The notes beneath the pieces are model-generated. The model was not told where the DNA came from, ran no database searches, and worked only from the letters and a program-made list of their open reading frames with translations. The position numbers and the translations under genes were made by a program. Positions 17,546 through 26,876 of a stretch of DNA of 64,000 nucleotides are shown one piece after another. The DNA is from Pseudomonas sp. KK4 (lineage in GTDB: Bacteria; Pseudomonadota; Gammaproteobacteria; Pseudomonadales; Pseudomonadaceae): assembly GCF_001984065.1 (NCBI RefSeq), contig NZ_LYVP01000002.1, positions 1 to 64,000 of the forward strand, written 5' to 3'. How positions within the stretch are numbered: the stretch's first letter is position 1; every line of letters begins with the position of its first letter.

Positions 17546-19426
17546 ATGAAATTCAGCCACAAGATCCTGCTGGCTGCCGCCCTCGTGGTGGTCGTCGCGT
17601 TCGCTTGTTTCATCCTGTTCAACGACTATCGCCAGCGTCAGACGTTGCGCAGCAGCACTGAAGCGTCGATGCAGGAACTGGGCAGCCTGACCACCAGCAA
17701 CATCCAGACCTGGCTGGTCAGCCGCATCCAATTGCTGCAATCGCTGTCCCAGCAAATCGCCGTGGACGGCAGCGCCCCGGCCAGCCTCAAGCGCGCCATC
17801 GACCTGCCCGCCTACACCGGCAACTTTCAGCTGAGCTACTTCGGCGGCACCGATGGCGTGATGTTCTCGATCCCGGCGGGCAACCGCGCGGCAGACTACG
17901 ACCCACGCGCCCGGGGCTGGTACAAGGCGGCCAACGGCGCGCAACAGACCATCGTCACTGAACCCTACATCGCGGCTTCCTCCGGCAAACTGGTGATTAC
18001 CGTGGCAACCCCGGTGCAGCGTCAGGGCCAGATGATTGGCGTGGCCGGTGCAGACATCGACTTGTCCAGCGTCAGCGCGATCATCAACTCGCTGAATTTC
18101 GGCGGCCACGGCCATGCTTTCATCGTCGGCGCCGACGGCAAGATCCTGATCCACCCGGACAGCAAACTGGTGCTCAAGAGCCTGGCCGAGGCGTATCCGA
18201 ACGACACCCCGAAAGTCAGCCCGGGCATGCAGGAAGTCGAGATCGACGGCCAACGCCAGTTCATCGCCTTCACCCACGTCAACGGCGTGCCGTCGGCGGA
18301 TTGGTATGTAGCGCTGGTTCTCGACCAGGACACCGCTTTCGCGATGCTCAGCGAATTGCGCACCTCGGCGATCATTGCCATGGTGATCGCAGTGGTGATC
18401 ATCATCGCCTTGCTGGGCATGCTGATCAGTTTCCTGATGCAGCCGTTGCTGACCATGGGCCGCGCCATGCACGACATCGCCGAGGGCGAAGGGGATCTGA
18501 CCAAACGCCTGACCATTCACGGTCACGATGAATTCGGCGCGCTGGGGCTGTCGTTCAACCGTTTCGTCGAACGCATCCACACCTCGATCCGCGAAGTGTC
18601 CTCGGCCACCGGCCAGGTCAACGAAGTGGCGTTGCGGGTGGTGGCGGCTTCCAACTCCTCGATGTTCAACTCCGACCAGCAGGCCTCGCGCACCAGCAGC
18701 GTGGCCGCGGCGATCAACCAGCTCGGCGCCGCCGCCCAGGAAATCGCCCAGAACGCCGCCCTCGCCTCTCAACACTCGAGCGATGCCCGTGCGATGGCCG
18801 AAGAAGGTCAGCAAGTGGTGGATAAAACCATCTCGGCCATGCATCAGCTGTCGGCGAAGATCAGCGATTCGTGCGGCAACATCGAGACGCTCAACAGCAA
18901 CACGGTCAACATCGGGCAGATTCTGGAAGTGATCACCAGCATCTCCCAGCAAACCAACCTGCTGGCATTGAACGCCGCCATCGAAGCGGCCCGTGCCGGC
19001 GAGGCCGGGCGTGGTTTCGCCGTGGTTGCCGACGAAGTGCGCAACCTCGCCCACCGCACCCAGGATTCGGCGCAGCAAGTACAGAAGATGATCGAAGAGC
19101 TGCAAGTGGGGGCACGCGAAGCGGTCGGCACCATGACCGAAAGCCAGCGCCAGAGCGAAAGCAGCGTCGGCATCGCCAACCAGGCCGGCGAGCGCCTGGG
19201 CAGCGTGACCCAGCGTATCGGGGAGATCGACGGCATGAACCAATCTGTGGCCACCGCGACCGAAGAACAGACCGCCGTGGTGGAGTCGATCAACGTCGAC
19301 ATCACCGAGATCAACACGCTGAACCAGGAAGGCGTGGAGAACCTGCAATCGACCTTGCGCGCCTGTGCCGATCTGGAGCAGCAGGCGGCGCGGTTGAAGC
19401 AGTTGGTGGGTAGTTTCAGGATCTAG
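17546..19426 (+). CDS. Methyl-accepting chemotaxis protein, dCache amino-acid type
   Basis: 626 residues from ATG 17546. One membrane segment near the N terminus ([19 protein letters not shown]), a periplasmic dCache domain, a second membrane segment ([21 protein letters not shown] in two parts), HAMP, and a full signalling domain whose hairpin tip is [19 protein letters not shown]. The dCache domain contains [12 protein letters not shown] followed by EPY and an Asp in AGADID, the Y-x-R-x-WY...Y...D pattern of amino-acid-binding dCache domains (PctA class). Being next to hut, histidine or related amino acids are candidate ligands, but that is inference. ATGs at 17471 and 17534 are alternative starts; none has a strong ribosome site. 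Confidence 0.9.
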   Translation: MKFSHKILLAAALVVVVAFACFILFNDYRQRQTLRSSTEASMQELGSLTTSNIQTWLVSRIQLLQSLSQQIAVDGSAPASLKRAIDLPAYTGNFQLSYFGGTDGVMFSIPAGNRAADYDPRARGWYKAANGAQQTIVTEPYIAASSGKLVITVATPVQRQGQMIGVAGADIDLSSVSAIINSLNFGGHGHAFIVGADGKILIHPDSKLVLKSLAEAYPNDTPKVSPGMQEVEIDGQRQFIAFTHVNGVPSADWYVALVLDQDTAFAMLSELRTSAIIAMVIAVVIIIALLGMLISFLMQPLLTMGRAMHDIAEGEGDLTKRLTIHGHDEFGALGLSFNRFVERIHTSIREVSSATGQVNEVALRVVAASNSSMFNSDQQASRTSSVAAAINQLGAAAQEIAQNAALASQHSSDARAMAEEGQQVVDKTISAMHQLSAKISDSCGNIETLNSNTVNIGQILEVITSISQQTNLLALNAAIEAARAGEAGRGFAVVADEVRNLAHRTQDSAQQVQKMIEELQVGAREAVGTMTESQRQSESSVGIANQAGERLGSVTQRIGEIDGMNQSVATATEEQTAVVESINVDITEINTLNQEGVENLQSTLRACADLEQQAARLKQLVGSFRI

Positions 19427-19444
19427 GTCGTTCTTACCGGCCTC

Positions 19445-19467
19445 TTCGCGAGCAAGCCCGCTCCCAC
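19445..19467. repeat. Single REP element
   Basis: One copy of TTCGCGAGCAAGCCCGCTCC-type REP, 18 bases after the chemoreceptor stop, without an inverted partner. Confidence 0.85.
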
Positions 19468-19551
19468 AACGGATCTGTGTACGAGCGTCTCGCGAAGGCG
19501 GCCTGGCGGCAGAATTTTCTCAAGCAATCACTGGTCGCCTGGCCCTGACGC

Positions 19552-19580
19552 AAGACTGAATTAAGACTAAACTCAGTCCT
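19552..19580. promoter_or_regulatory. Likely operator of the toxin-antitoxin operon
   Basis: AAGACTGA and TCAGTCCT are inverted, 25 bases before the antitoxin ATG, with a second GACTAAAC-like half-site between. Phd/YefM antitoxins usually repress their own promoter through such sites. Confidence 0.45.
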
Positions 19581-19604
19581 GTTCAACTCGCCGAGCCTGC
19601 CAAT

Positions 19605-19877
19605 ATGAAGCTTTCATCCCAAATAAAACCCATCAGCTATCTGAAAAGTCATACCGCTGAAATCGTCAAAACTCTCTCAGAAAGCCGCGAGCCTTTGATC
19701 ATCACTCAAAACGGTGAAGCGAAGCTGGTGGTCATGGATGTGAAAAGCTTTGAAGAGCAGGAAGACACCATGGCCTTGCTGAAGCTCTTGGCGATGGGAA
19801 ATCGAGAGATTGAAGAAGGCAAGTTTCGCGATGCAGAAGATGTCTTCGCTGATCTGGACAGGGATGATCATCAATGA
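19605..19877 (+). CDS. Phd/YefM-type antitoxin
   Basis: 90 residues. N-terminal Phd/YefM fold (KPISYLKSHTAEIVKTLSESREPLIITQNGEAKLVVMDVKSFEE), which binds DNA as a dimer; acidic C-terminal tail (EDVFADLDRDDHQ) that would wrap the toxin. Stop and toxin start overlap by 4 bases. Local base composition is slightly AT-richer than its neighbours, suggesting acquisition. Confidence 0.92.
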   Translation: MKLSSQIKPISYLKSHTAEIVKTLSESREPLIITQNGEAKLVVMDVKSFEEQEDTMALLKLLAMGNREIEEGKFRDAEDVFADLDRDDHQ

Positions 19878-20200
19878 GTTTGAAGGTCGTCATTCTTCAG
19901 TCGGCTGAGTCAGACCTGAAAGAACTTCGTGCCTACCTCATCAAAGAGTTTTCGAACCAAACCTGGCAAACCACCTATGCCAGCCTGAAGAAAGCCATCC
20001 GCCATTTGGCAATGCAGCCTTATTCAGGATCAATTCCGGAAGAAATCGAGAAGCTGAACCTCAGCCAGTACAGACAAGTGTTATCGGGAATGAACCGGGT
20101 CATTTACGAAGTTCGGGAGAAGACTGTCTTCGTCCACATCATTGCCGACACGCGAAAAAACCTGCCCGCGCTACTGATGAAGCGATTGCTTCAAAGTTAA
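19874..20200 (+). CDS. ParE/RelE-type toxin
   Basis: 108 residues, normal for the RelE/ParE superfamily. Helical N terminus (SAESDLKELRAYLIKEFS) is followed by the beta sheet with RQVLSGMNRVIYEVREKTVFVHIIADTRKNLPALL. The pattern MNRVIYEV...HIIADTRKN looks more ParE-like (gyrase inhibitor) than RelE (ribosome-dependent RNase), but this cannot be decided by eye. Its stop codon overlaps that of the converging DUF924 gene. Confidence 0.9.
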   Translation: MSLKVVILQSAESDLKELRAYLIKEFSNQTWQTTYASLKKAIRHLAMQPYSGSIPEEIEKLNLSQYRQVLSGMNRVIYEVREKTVFVHIIADTRKNLPALLMKRLLQS

Positions 20201-20799
20201 AACCTCGACCCCGGCTTTGACAGAAACGCCAACTCCTCGGCCGTTGACTCCCTCCCCAACACCGCATTGCGATGGGGAAAGCGTCCGAACTGCGCGATCA
20301 CTTTCCGATGCTTTTCGGCGTAATTCAGGTAATCGGTAAACAGCGCCTTATCGCTTTCTGGCTGCTGTGCCACCAGGTCGATGTAGCGTGAGATGCATTC
20401 GTTTTGTACCGCCAGGTGTTCGCAGTGCTCCAGCACCAGGTAGATGAATACCCGCTGGATCGGCTGCAATTGCCGATCGAAATCCGCGGCAATACCCTGC
20501 GCCACCAGGGCCTGCGCTTGGCTGTCACCGGAAAAGGCTTTGGGTGAGTCGCGAAAGAGCATTCGCGGCAGTTGATCGAGCAGCAACACAAGGGCCAGCC
20601 AACCTTCGGGGCGTTGCGCCCACTCGGTCAATCCGCCGGCCAGTGCCTGGTCCACCAGTTCCCCGAAACGCGTGCGCGCTTCGAGGTCCTGGCTATCACG
20701 TTTGCCGAACCACAACTTGCCCTTCTGCGCCGCCACCTCTTTGGCTGATCTGGCATCGCCGAACCACCACTGAAGCAACGGCTGCCAGGGCGCGTTCAT
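20197..20799 (-). CDS. DUF924 family protein
   Basis: 200 residues. All-helical DUF924 (TPR-like) protein: LLQWWFGD near the start, LALVLLLDQLPRMLFR in the middle, YLVLEHCEHLAVQ and KHRKVIAQFGRFPHRNAVLGR at the end, all typical of the family. Function unknown. It lies 3 bases after the fbp stop and is probably cotranscribed with fbp. Confidence 0.88.
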   Translation of the reverse strand: MNAPWQPLLQWWFGDARSAKEVAAQKGKLWFGKRDSQDLEARTRFGELVDQALAGGLTEWAQRPEGWLALVLLLDQLPRMLFRDSPKAFSGDSQAQALVAQGIAADFDRQLQPIQRVFIYLVLEHCEHLAVQNECISRYIDLVAQQPESDKALFTDYLNYAEKHRKVIAQFGRFPHRNAVLGRESTAEELAFLSKPGSRF

Positions 20800-20802
20800 G
20801 GC

Positions 20803-21813
20803 TTATTCCTTGTGGTAGGCCGTGACCCGTGCCACTTCTTCTTTCGAGCCGAGGAACACCGCTACGCGCTGGTGCAGGCCTTCAGGCTTGATGTCGAGGA
20901 TGCGCTGGTGACCGTCGGTCGAGGCACCACCCGCCTGCTCCACCAGGAACGACATCGGATTGGCTTCGTACATCAGACGCAGTTTGCCTGGCTTGGAAGG
21001 CTCGCGGCTGTCGCGCGGGTACATGAACAGGCCGCCACGGGTCAGGATACGGTGCACGTCGGCCACCATCGCGGCGACCCAGCGCATGTTGTAGTTCTTT
21101 TTCAGCGGGCCTTCGTCGCCTGCCAGCAGTTCGCTGACGTAGCGCTGCACCGGTGCTTCCCAGTGACGCTGGTTGGAGGCGTTGATCGCGAATTCCTGAG
21201 TGGTCTCGGGAATGGTGATGTCTTCGTGGGTCAGTACGAAGCTGCCCATTTCACGGTCCAGGGTGAAGCCCTTGACGCCGTCGCCCAGGGTCAGGACCAG
21301 CATGGTCTGCGGGCCGTAGATGGCATAACCGGCAGCGACCTGCTGGGTGCCTGGCTGCAGGAAGGCCTTTTCGTTCAGGGCTTCGTTCTGGCTCAGGTAC
21401 TCATTAGGGCAACGCAGTACGGAGAAGATGGTACCGACCGGGGCGTTGATGTCGATGTTCGACGAACCGTCCAGCGGGTCGAATACCAGCAGGTAGGCAC
21501 CCTTCGGGTATTTGCCGGGGATCTGGTAGGCGTTGTCCATTTCTTCGGACGCCATGCCGGCCAGGTGACCGCCCCATTCGTTGGCTTCGAGCAGGATCTC
21601 GTTGGACAGTACGTCGAGTTTCTTCTGCACTTCGCCCTGAACGTTCTCAGTGCCCATGCTGCCCAGAACGCCGCCCAGGGCGCCTTTGGAAACGGCGTGG
21701 CTGATCTCCTTGCAAGCACGCGCCACCACTTCGATCAGGAAGCGCAGATCGGCAGGAGTGTTGTTGCTGCGGGTCTGCTCAATCAAATAGCGACTCAAGG
21801 TAACGCGGGACAT
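20803..21813 (-). CDS. fbp: Fructose-1,6-bisphosphatase class I
   Basis: 336 residues. It dephosphorylates fructose-1,6-bisphosphate to fructose-6-phosphate in gluconeogenesis, which pseudomonads need on amino acids such as histidine. Motifs: [17 protein letters not shown], the metal and phosphate site [22 protein letters not shown], and the C-terminal [18 protein letters not shown]. Followed by the DUF924 gene. Confidence 0.96.
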   Translation of the reverse strand: MSRVTLSRYLIEQTRSNNTPADLRFLIEVVARACKEISHAVSKGALGGVLGSMGTENVQGEVQKKLDVLSNEILLEANEWGGHLAGMASEEMDNAYQIPGKYPKGAYLLVFDPLDGSSNIDINAPVGTIFSVLRCPNEYLSQNEALNEKAFLQPGTQQVAAGYAIYGPQTMLVLTLGDGVKGFTLDREMGSFVLTHEDITIPETTQEFAINASNQRHWEAPVQRYVSELLAGDEGPLKKNYNMRWVAAMVADVHRILTRGGLFMYPRDSREPSKPGKLRLMYEANPMSFLVEQAGGASTDGHQRILDIKPEGLHQRVAVFLGSKEEVARVTAYHKE

Positions 21814-21990
21814 GGAAGGCTCCGGTGGAATGGGGGGGCTAAAAACCCGCGCAGTTTAGCGCGAGTCGGGGCGCATTTCCTCCTATCAGACGTGATCGGC
21901 CAAAGAGAGTTCATGCGCGGGGTTCAGCGTAGTCCGAAATGGGCTCGGGAATGGTGGCAGGTTCAAGATTTTCATGGCTGATAAACCGTA

Positions 21991-22054
21991 TTCGCGAGCA
22001 AGCCCGCTCCCACAGGAATATGCATTCCAATGTGGGAGCGGGCTTGCTCGCGAA
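21991..22054. repeat. REP doublet
   Basis: Inverted pair of the TTCGCGAGCAAGCCCGCTCC type between fbp and the DUF3999 gene. The 260-bp gap holds nothing else recognisable. Confidence 0.9.
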
Positions 22055-22076
22055 TGGCGCGCAGCGCCAGCCATCC

Positions 22077-23447
22077 TCAGGACTTGGCCGGTGGCTTGCG
22101 CAACAGACTGAACGCCATCGCCGCCAGAAACAGCACGCTGAGCAACAGCACCGCCCACAGGCCGAACCTCTTCCAGTCGGTGCCCGCAGGCGCTGGCACG
22201 GTTGCCGCAACCGGCGCCACTACCACCGCGCCATCAACCGAAGCCCTGCCCAGTGTCGCCAGCTTCGCCGGGCTGTAATCGGGAATCAGCGTCGACAAGG
22301 GCAGGTTCGCGGCTTTCGCCGTCGCATTGCCCAAGGCCAGCGTGTAAGGCCCCGGCCCCCGCGCCAGGAACACCAGTTGCGTGGCGCGCACGGCAAATTT
22401 CAATGCCGGCGCTTGCGCCCCGAGTCCACCGCCGCGCTCGTCCACGGTCAGTTTCAGCTGCTGGACAGTCTGCCCATACAGCTGCAATTCGTTCTGCACC
22501 ACGTCCTGGCCGCTCTGGGTCAGGCGATAGAGCAAACCGCTGCTCAATTGCTGCCACGGCAGGCTGCTGTCCCGACGACCGGCCAGGGTCGCGGGCGCCA
22601 GGCTGTTGGGTTGATCCAGCACCACCTGCACCCGCTCCACATTCATTCCCATCGGCAGCTGCCAGGTGTACTCACCGGCCTTCACACTGTCGCCGGCCAA
22701 TGCCTGCGACCACACCAACGGCAACGGCAGGCTGCGCGGACTGGCGCTTTGCACTTGCGCCGAGGTCAGGATCGGCGCCGACTGCGGTGTGTTCCACAGC
22801 AGTCGCAGATAGCGCGCCGCCTGCCCCGGCAAGCCCACTTCATGCTGTTCGACCCGTTCGTCGGCAAAGGTCAGCCGCGCCACCTGCCCTTCCCCCCAGG
22901 ACTGCCAGTTCTGCATATCGTCGCTGGCCTCGATGGTGAACAGCTGGAAGCCGTCGCGCTCACTGGTCCAGTCGAGCAGCAGGCGCTGCAAAGGCGCCTT
23001 GATTGCACTGGCATCGAGCAACCAGCCGCGCAGCACTTCCTCGCCCGGCTCCAGCTGACGGGACGGCTGCACCTCGACGAGCGTGCCATTGGCACTCGAT
23101 TGCACCCGCACACCCGGTACGCGCTCGGTATCGTCCGCCGAATCGTACAAGGGGAACCATTTGACGTCGGTCAGGCTGCGATTGTCTTCGGTTGCCGCAG
23201 TTTCCCGGGCCAAGGCATAGGCCTGGGGCTGGCCGGCGGCGTTGAATACCCGCACATCGCCGAGGTCGGTCTGCCGGGCATTGAGCTGCACCGTCAAAGG
23301 CAATTGCAGGCGATACCACGGGCCTTCGCCGCTCACCGACAGCGCAACCCGAGTGGCAAAGTCCTCAGGTTTGTCCTGGGCGCCGGCCGACAAGGCCATG
23401 CCCATCGCGATGACACCCAACCAGCCCAGGTTCAGCTTCTGATTCAA
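22077..23447 (-). CDS. DUF3999 family protein
   Basis: 456 residues. Signal peptide (LGWLGVIAMGMALSAGAQ), a large beta-rich periplasmic region with two or three jelly-roll-like parts (repeated V-L-x-LP-x-N patterns, DWTSERDGFQLFTIEASDDMQNW), and a C-terminal membrane anchor (FGLWAVLLLSVLFLAAMAF) with a basic tail RKPPAKS. It overlaps the end of the DUF2339 gene by 4 bases, so the two products are made together and probably form one envelope complex. Function unknown. Confidence 0.88.
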   Translation of the reverse strand: MNQKLNLGWLGVIAMGMALSAGAQDKPEDFATRVALSVSGEGPWYRLQLPLTVQLNARQTDLGDVRVFNAAGQPQAYALARETAATEDNRSLTDVKWFPLYDSADDTERVPGVRVQSSANGTLVEVQPSRQLEPGEEVLRGWLLDASAIKAPLQRLLLDWTSERDGFQLFTIEASDDMQNWQSWGEGQVARLTFADERVEQHEVGLPGQAARYLRLLWNTPQSAPILTSAQVQSASPRSLPLPLVWSQALAGDSVKAGEYTWQLPMGMNVERVQVVLDQPNSLAPATLAGRRDSSLPWQQLSSGLLYRLTQSGQDVVQNELQLYGQTVQQLKLTVDERGGGLGAQAPALKFAVRATQLVFLARGPGPYTLALGNATAKAANLPLSTLIPDYSPAKLATLGRASVDGAVVVAPVAATVPAPAGTDWKRFGLWAVLLLSVLFLAAMAFSLLRKPPAKS

Positions 23448-26400
23448 GACGACACTCCTTCGGTTTCAGGGGCCGGTTTTTCGGCTTGCGGCGCAGCCTC
23501 GACGCGTTTGGGCGGCAACGGGGCGAAGTAACCCACCACCAACAGCAACACGCCCACACCAATGAACGAAACGATCCGGGCGAGCCCGCCACGGTTGCTC
23601 AGTTCGACAAAGAACAGTTTGGCCACCACGACGCCGATCAGCGCCGCGCCGATCAGCCAGACTTCGCGACGATGGCGCAGGTGGCCGCCGATCATCAGGG
23701 CCAGGGCCATCAAGGTCCAGACGATGGAGAGCCCGGCCTGCACCCGCATCGATTCGAGCAACGCATCGAGTTCGAACGGCACGCCGCTCCAATGATGGGC
23801 CGCACGCATCACCATGGCCGTGAAAAAAGCGAACAACGAAACGCCGACGATCAGTTGTGCGGCACGGTCCACAGGGGCCCTGTAGATCGTCAGTTGCGGC
23901 ACCGCGCTGCGCAACCAGGCATAAACACCGAACAACGCAAACAACAATCCCAGCTCCAGCGGATTGATCAGCGGCACATAAGGCAGCGGCTCGGCATTGC
24001 CGTCACTGAAGGTATTGGCCAGCCAGAACCAGCCCAGCATCAGCACCGCCAACGGTGCCGCTGCATAAAAGCGGTACTCGCGGGGATACGCGGACACTGG
24101 CCACGGCCAGTTGCGCGGCGCGGCCATCAGCACCAGGTACAGGCTCGGCAGGATCGCCCAACCCAACCAGCGCCAGGCGTTGTATTGCTCGGACAACAGC
24201 AACAGACCGTAGCGCAATTCCAGGGCCAGCACGCCGATCAGCAGCCAGCAACCCAGTACATGGGCGCCACTCGACGCCCACGCCGGCAGCATCGGCGCCA
24301 GACGGCGCAATGAGATGAAATGGACAAGGAACACCGCCGCCCAGGACAACCAGCCGACGTTGGCCGCCGGGTGATAACGCGAATGCCACGCGGCCAGCAA
24401 CACCAGCCCGGCGGCGGGAATCAACACGGTGCAGAGCACGCCCAGCGATGGCCACTTCAGGCGCAGCGCTAGCAATGTCCACAGCGCAACGCTCAGCGCT
24501 GCGACGCCGAGCAGCAGTGTCGCTTGCAACTCCAACGGGGCAAAGCGCAGCACTTCACTGGACCCCGCCAACGCCCACCAAGCCGCGCCCCACACCAGCA
24601 TTCCCTGAGACAAGCGGCGCGCCAGCAAGCCGTCGATGGCCACAGAACAATTGCCGAACTGCAATCCCCAGGCCGCGACGAACCCGGCCAGCCCCAACAG
24701 CAGCGGCGCCCAGAATCCACCCTGGGCCAGCAGTGCTTGCGCGGGTGCCGGCCACACCGTCAGGAACAACGCACCCGCCAACCACTGCACGGCGAGCGCC
24801 GTAAACACAAACGCGCGCGATGGCAGGCGCAGGCCGACAAACAGGGTCACCACACCGGCCAGGGCCCAACTGATCACGGTGCCATGGCCGAAGAAAAACA
24901 AAGGTGCCAGCAGATAGAGAAACGCCAGCCCGAGGCAGGCCAATACCGGTTGGCCTTTGCGTTCCCAAATCGCCGTTTGCTCCGGCAACGCCTTGTGCAA
25001 TTGGTGGAAACTGAACAACAAAGCGACGCCGAGCATCAGTGCGCCCAAGGTTGAGCCACCGAGCAAGCTGCTCTCTGAACCGCCCAATTCGCCAAGAAAC
25101 ACCAGCGCCGAGCCCAGCTGCAACAGCAAAGCGAACGCTCGGGCCAATTGCCGATGCTGACGCAGGCCGAGCCAGAAAATCCCCGCGCCTTCCACGGCCC
25201 AGGCGGCGGTGGTCCAGCGAGCGTCGAGCCCCAGGGGAATCGCCAGGCTGGTGAAAATCACGCCCAGGGCCAGGCAGGTTTCCGCCAGCAACAACGTGCG
25301 ACCTTTGAACAACACCCGGGCCAGGCCCATGTAGAGGATGCCCAGCGCCAAGGCACTGAACGCAGCGGCAAACGCCAGATGCTGCACCAGGGCGAACTGC
25401 AACCCGAAGCCCACCAACGGCGGCCCGAACAACAGCGTACCGTCAACGTAGTCACCCTTGCGCGCCGACCAGCGCAGCAACGCGTCGCGGTCGTCCTGCT
25501 CGGGCGCGTCGCTCATCTCGAGCAACTTGCGCCGGGCAAACAGCAGGCCGATGGCCAGGTACATCAGGAAGAACAGGATCAGGAACGGCTCGGTACTCCA
25601 CAACATCTCGGGAGAATAGGAGCGCAACCCCCAGGCGACACCGATGCCGAAGGTGCCGACGAAACCGATCACGTTCAGCATGCGCCAGGCCTTGAACCAG
25701 GCGATGGCGAGGATGCCGGTATTGAGCAAGGCGAAATAGCTGAACAGCGCGACGTGACTGCCCTCACCGGTGGAGGCGAGAATCGGCGCTGCGAATCCGC
25801 CCAAGGCTGCGGCGGCGGCCAAGCCCAGAGAGTCCTGGGTAATGGCGAGGATGGCTGAGAACACCGTCACCGCGACGAGCAAGCCAAACGCCGCCGAGGG
25901 CTCAAGCAAGGGGTGCAGACGCATTGCGGCAAATACCGTCAAGTACAAAACGGCAACCCCGGCGCCTTGCAGGATCAGCGCGTACTGAGCGTTGCGCTGT
26001 CGCAACCACCAACCCAAGCCCAGCAAACCCAGCGCCGCGCCCGCGACCCCGGCGTAACGCAATTCGAGCGGCACCACCACGCCTTCGGTTGCATAGCGCA
26101 GCAGGAACGCCAGACCGAGAAACAACAGCACCACGCCGACCCGCAGCACCGTGTTGCCGCCAAACAGCCAGGCACGTGCAGCATTGATGGCGCGCTCGAT
26201 GAAGTTGGGGCCTTGGAGGATCGTGGGTTGCTGCTCGCGAACAGCGGGCTGGGGTCTCCAGGGATCGATGGGCGCAACGTTGACCGGGTCGAGTTCCGGT
26301 GGCAGTTCCCAGACCAGTTCAGGGGTTTCGACAGGGGGTTGTGCGACAACGATTTGCTCGGCAGGAACGGTTTCGACAGTTTCCTGCGTCCTGACGCCTG

Positions 26401-26617
26401 ACGCTTCCAGCAAGGCCAGCCGCTGTTCCATGCCGTGCAGCGCAACCTGTGCCTGCTCCAGCAGACGCTGCTGCGCACTGGCCAGCGAGGCCAACCGCGC
26501 GACACGAATGCCCTGACCAATCGCCAACCCCAGCAACGCGCCCAACAGCGCATCGCTGAACGACTCGTCGAGTATCCAGCCCAGCACCAGGCCAATCAGC
26601 ATGAACATCCATTGCAT
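23444..26617 (-). CDS. DUF2339 giant membrane protein
   Basis: 1057 residues. N-terminal membrane hairpin (MFMLIGLVLGWILDE), a coiled-coil segment (about 45-75, ASAQQRLLEQAQVALHGMEQRLALLE), a Pro-rich linker to about 140, then some two dozen hydrophobic helices to residue 1030 and a Pro/Glu-rich tail. This is the DUF2339 family, known only as a polytopic inner-membrane protein. Coupled with the DUF3999 gene. The many uncharged helices with few conserved polar residues suggest a scaffold or a channel/lipid carrier, but no function can be assigned. Confidence 0.9.
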   Translation of the reverse strand: MQWMFMLIGLVLGWILDESFSDALLGALLGLAIGQGIRVARLASLASAQQRLLEQAQVALHGMEQRLALLEASGVRTQETVETVPAEQIVVAQPPVETPELVWELPPELDPVNVAPIDPWRPQPAVREQQPTILQGPNFIERAINAARAWLFGGNTVLRVGVVLLFLGLAFLLRYATEGVVVPLELRYAGVAGAALGLLGLGWWLRQRNAQYALILQGAGVAVLYLTVFAAMRLHPLLEPSAAFGLLVAVTVFSAILAITQDSLGLAAAAALGGFAAPILASTGEGSHVALFSYFALLNTGILAIAWFKAWRMLNVIGFVGTFGIGVAWGLRSYSPEMLWSTEPFLILFFLMYLAIGLLFARRKLLEMSDAPEQDDRDALLRWSARKGDYVDGTLLFGPPLVGFGLQFALVQHLAFAAAFSALALGILYMGLARVLFKGRTLLLAETCLALGVIFTSLAIPLGLDARWTTAAWAVEGAGIFWLGLRQHRQLARAFALLLQLGSALVFLGELGGSESSLLGGSTLGALMLGVALLFSFHQLHKALPEQTAIWERKGQPVLACLGLAFLYLLAPLFFFGHGTVISWALAGVVTLFVGLRLPSRAFVFTALAVQWLAGALFLTVWPAPAQALLAQGGFWAPLLLGLAGFVAAWGLQFGNCSVAIDGLLARRLSQGMLVWGAAWWALAGSSEVLRFAPLELQATLLLGVAALSVALWTLLALRLKWPSLGVLCTVLIPAAGLVLLAAWHSRYHPAANVGWLSWAAVFLVHFISLRRLAPMLPAWASSGAHVLGCWLLIGVLALELRYGLLLLSEQYNAWRWLGWAILPSLYLVLMAAPRNWPWPVSAYPREYRFYAAAPLAVLMLGWFWLANTFSDGNAEPLPYVPLINPLELGLLFALFGVYAWLRSAVPQLTIYRAPVDRAAQLIVGVSLFAFFTAMVMRAAHHWSGVPFELDALLESMRVQAGLSIVWTLMALALMIGGHLRHRREVWLIGAALIGVVVAKLFFVELSNRGGLARIVSFIGVGVLLLVVGYFAPLPPKRVEAAPQAEKPAPETEGVSS

Positions 26618-26742
26618 GGTCGATATCCCTAAGCGGCCCCATCGCGAGGCATGTCCGGGCAGTACAGCGTCTGACTCAGTCTAGTGTCCAGACACCCGGC
26701 ATCCAGTGTGAAAGCAGAATGTACCTGCTTCCCAAAATCCAA

Positions 26743-26832
26743 TGTGGGAGCGGGCTTGCTCGCGAAGAGGGCTTGGCAATCAACATCGATGTTGAATGAC
26801 AGTCCGCTTTCGCGAGCAAGCCCGCTCCCACA
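26743..26832. repeat. REP doublet
   Basis: Inverted pair of the TGTGGGAGCGGGCTTGCTCGC type between glgP and the DUF2339 gene. Otherwise the gap has no gene. Confidence 0.9.
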
Positions 26833-26876
26833 AGGATCGAGTTGATGCCCAGTATATCGATCAGGCCCCGCTGACG

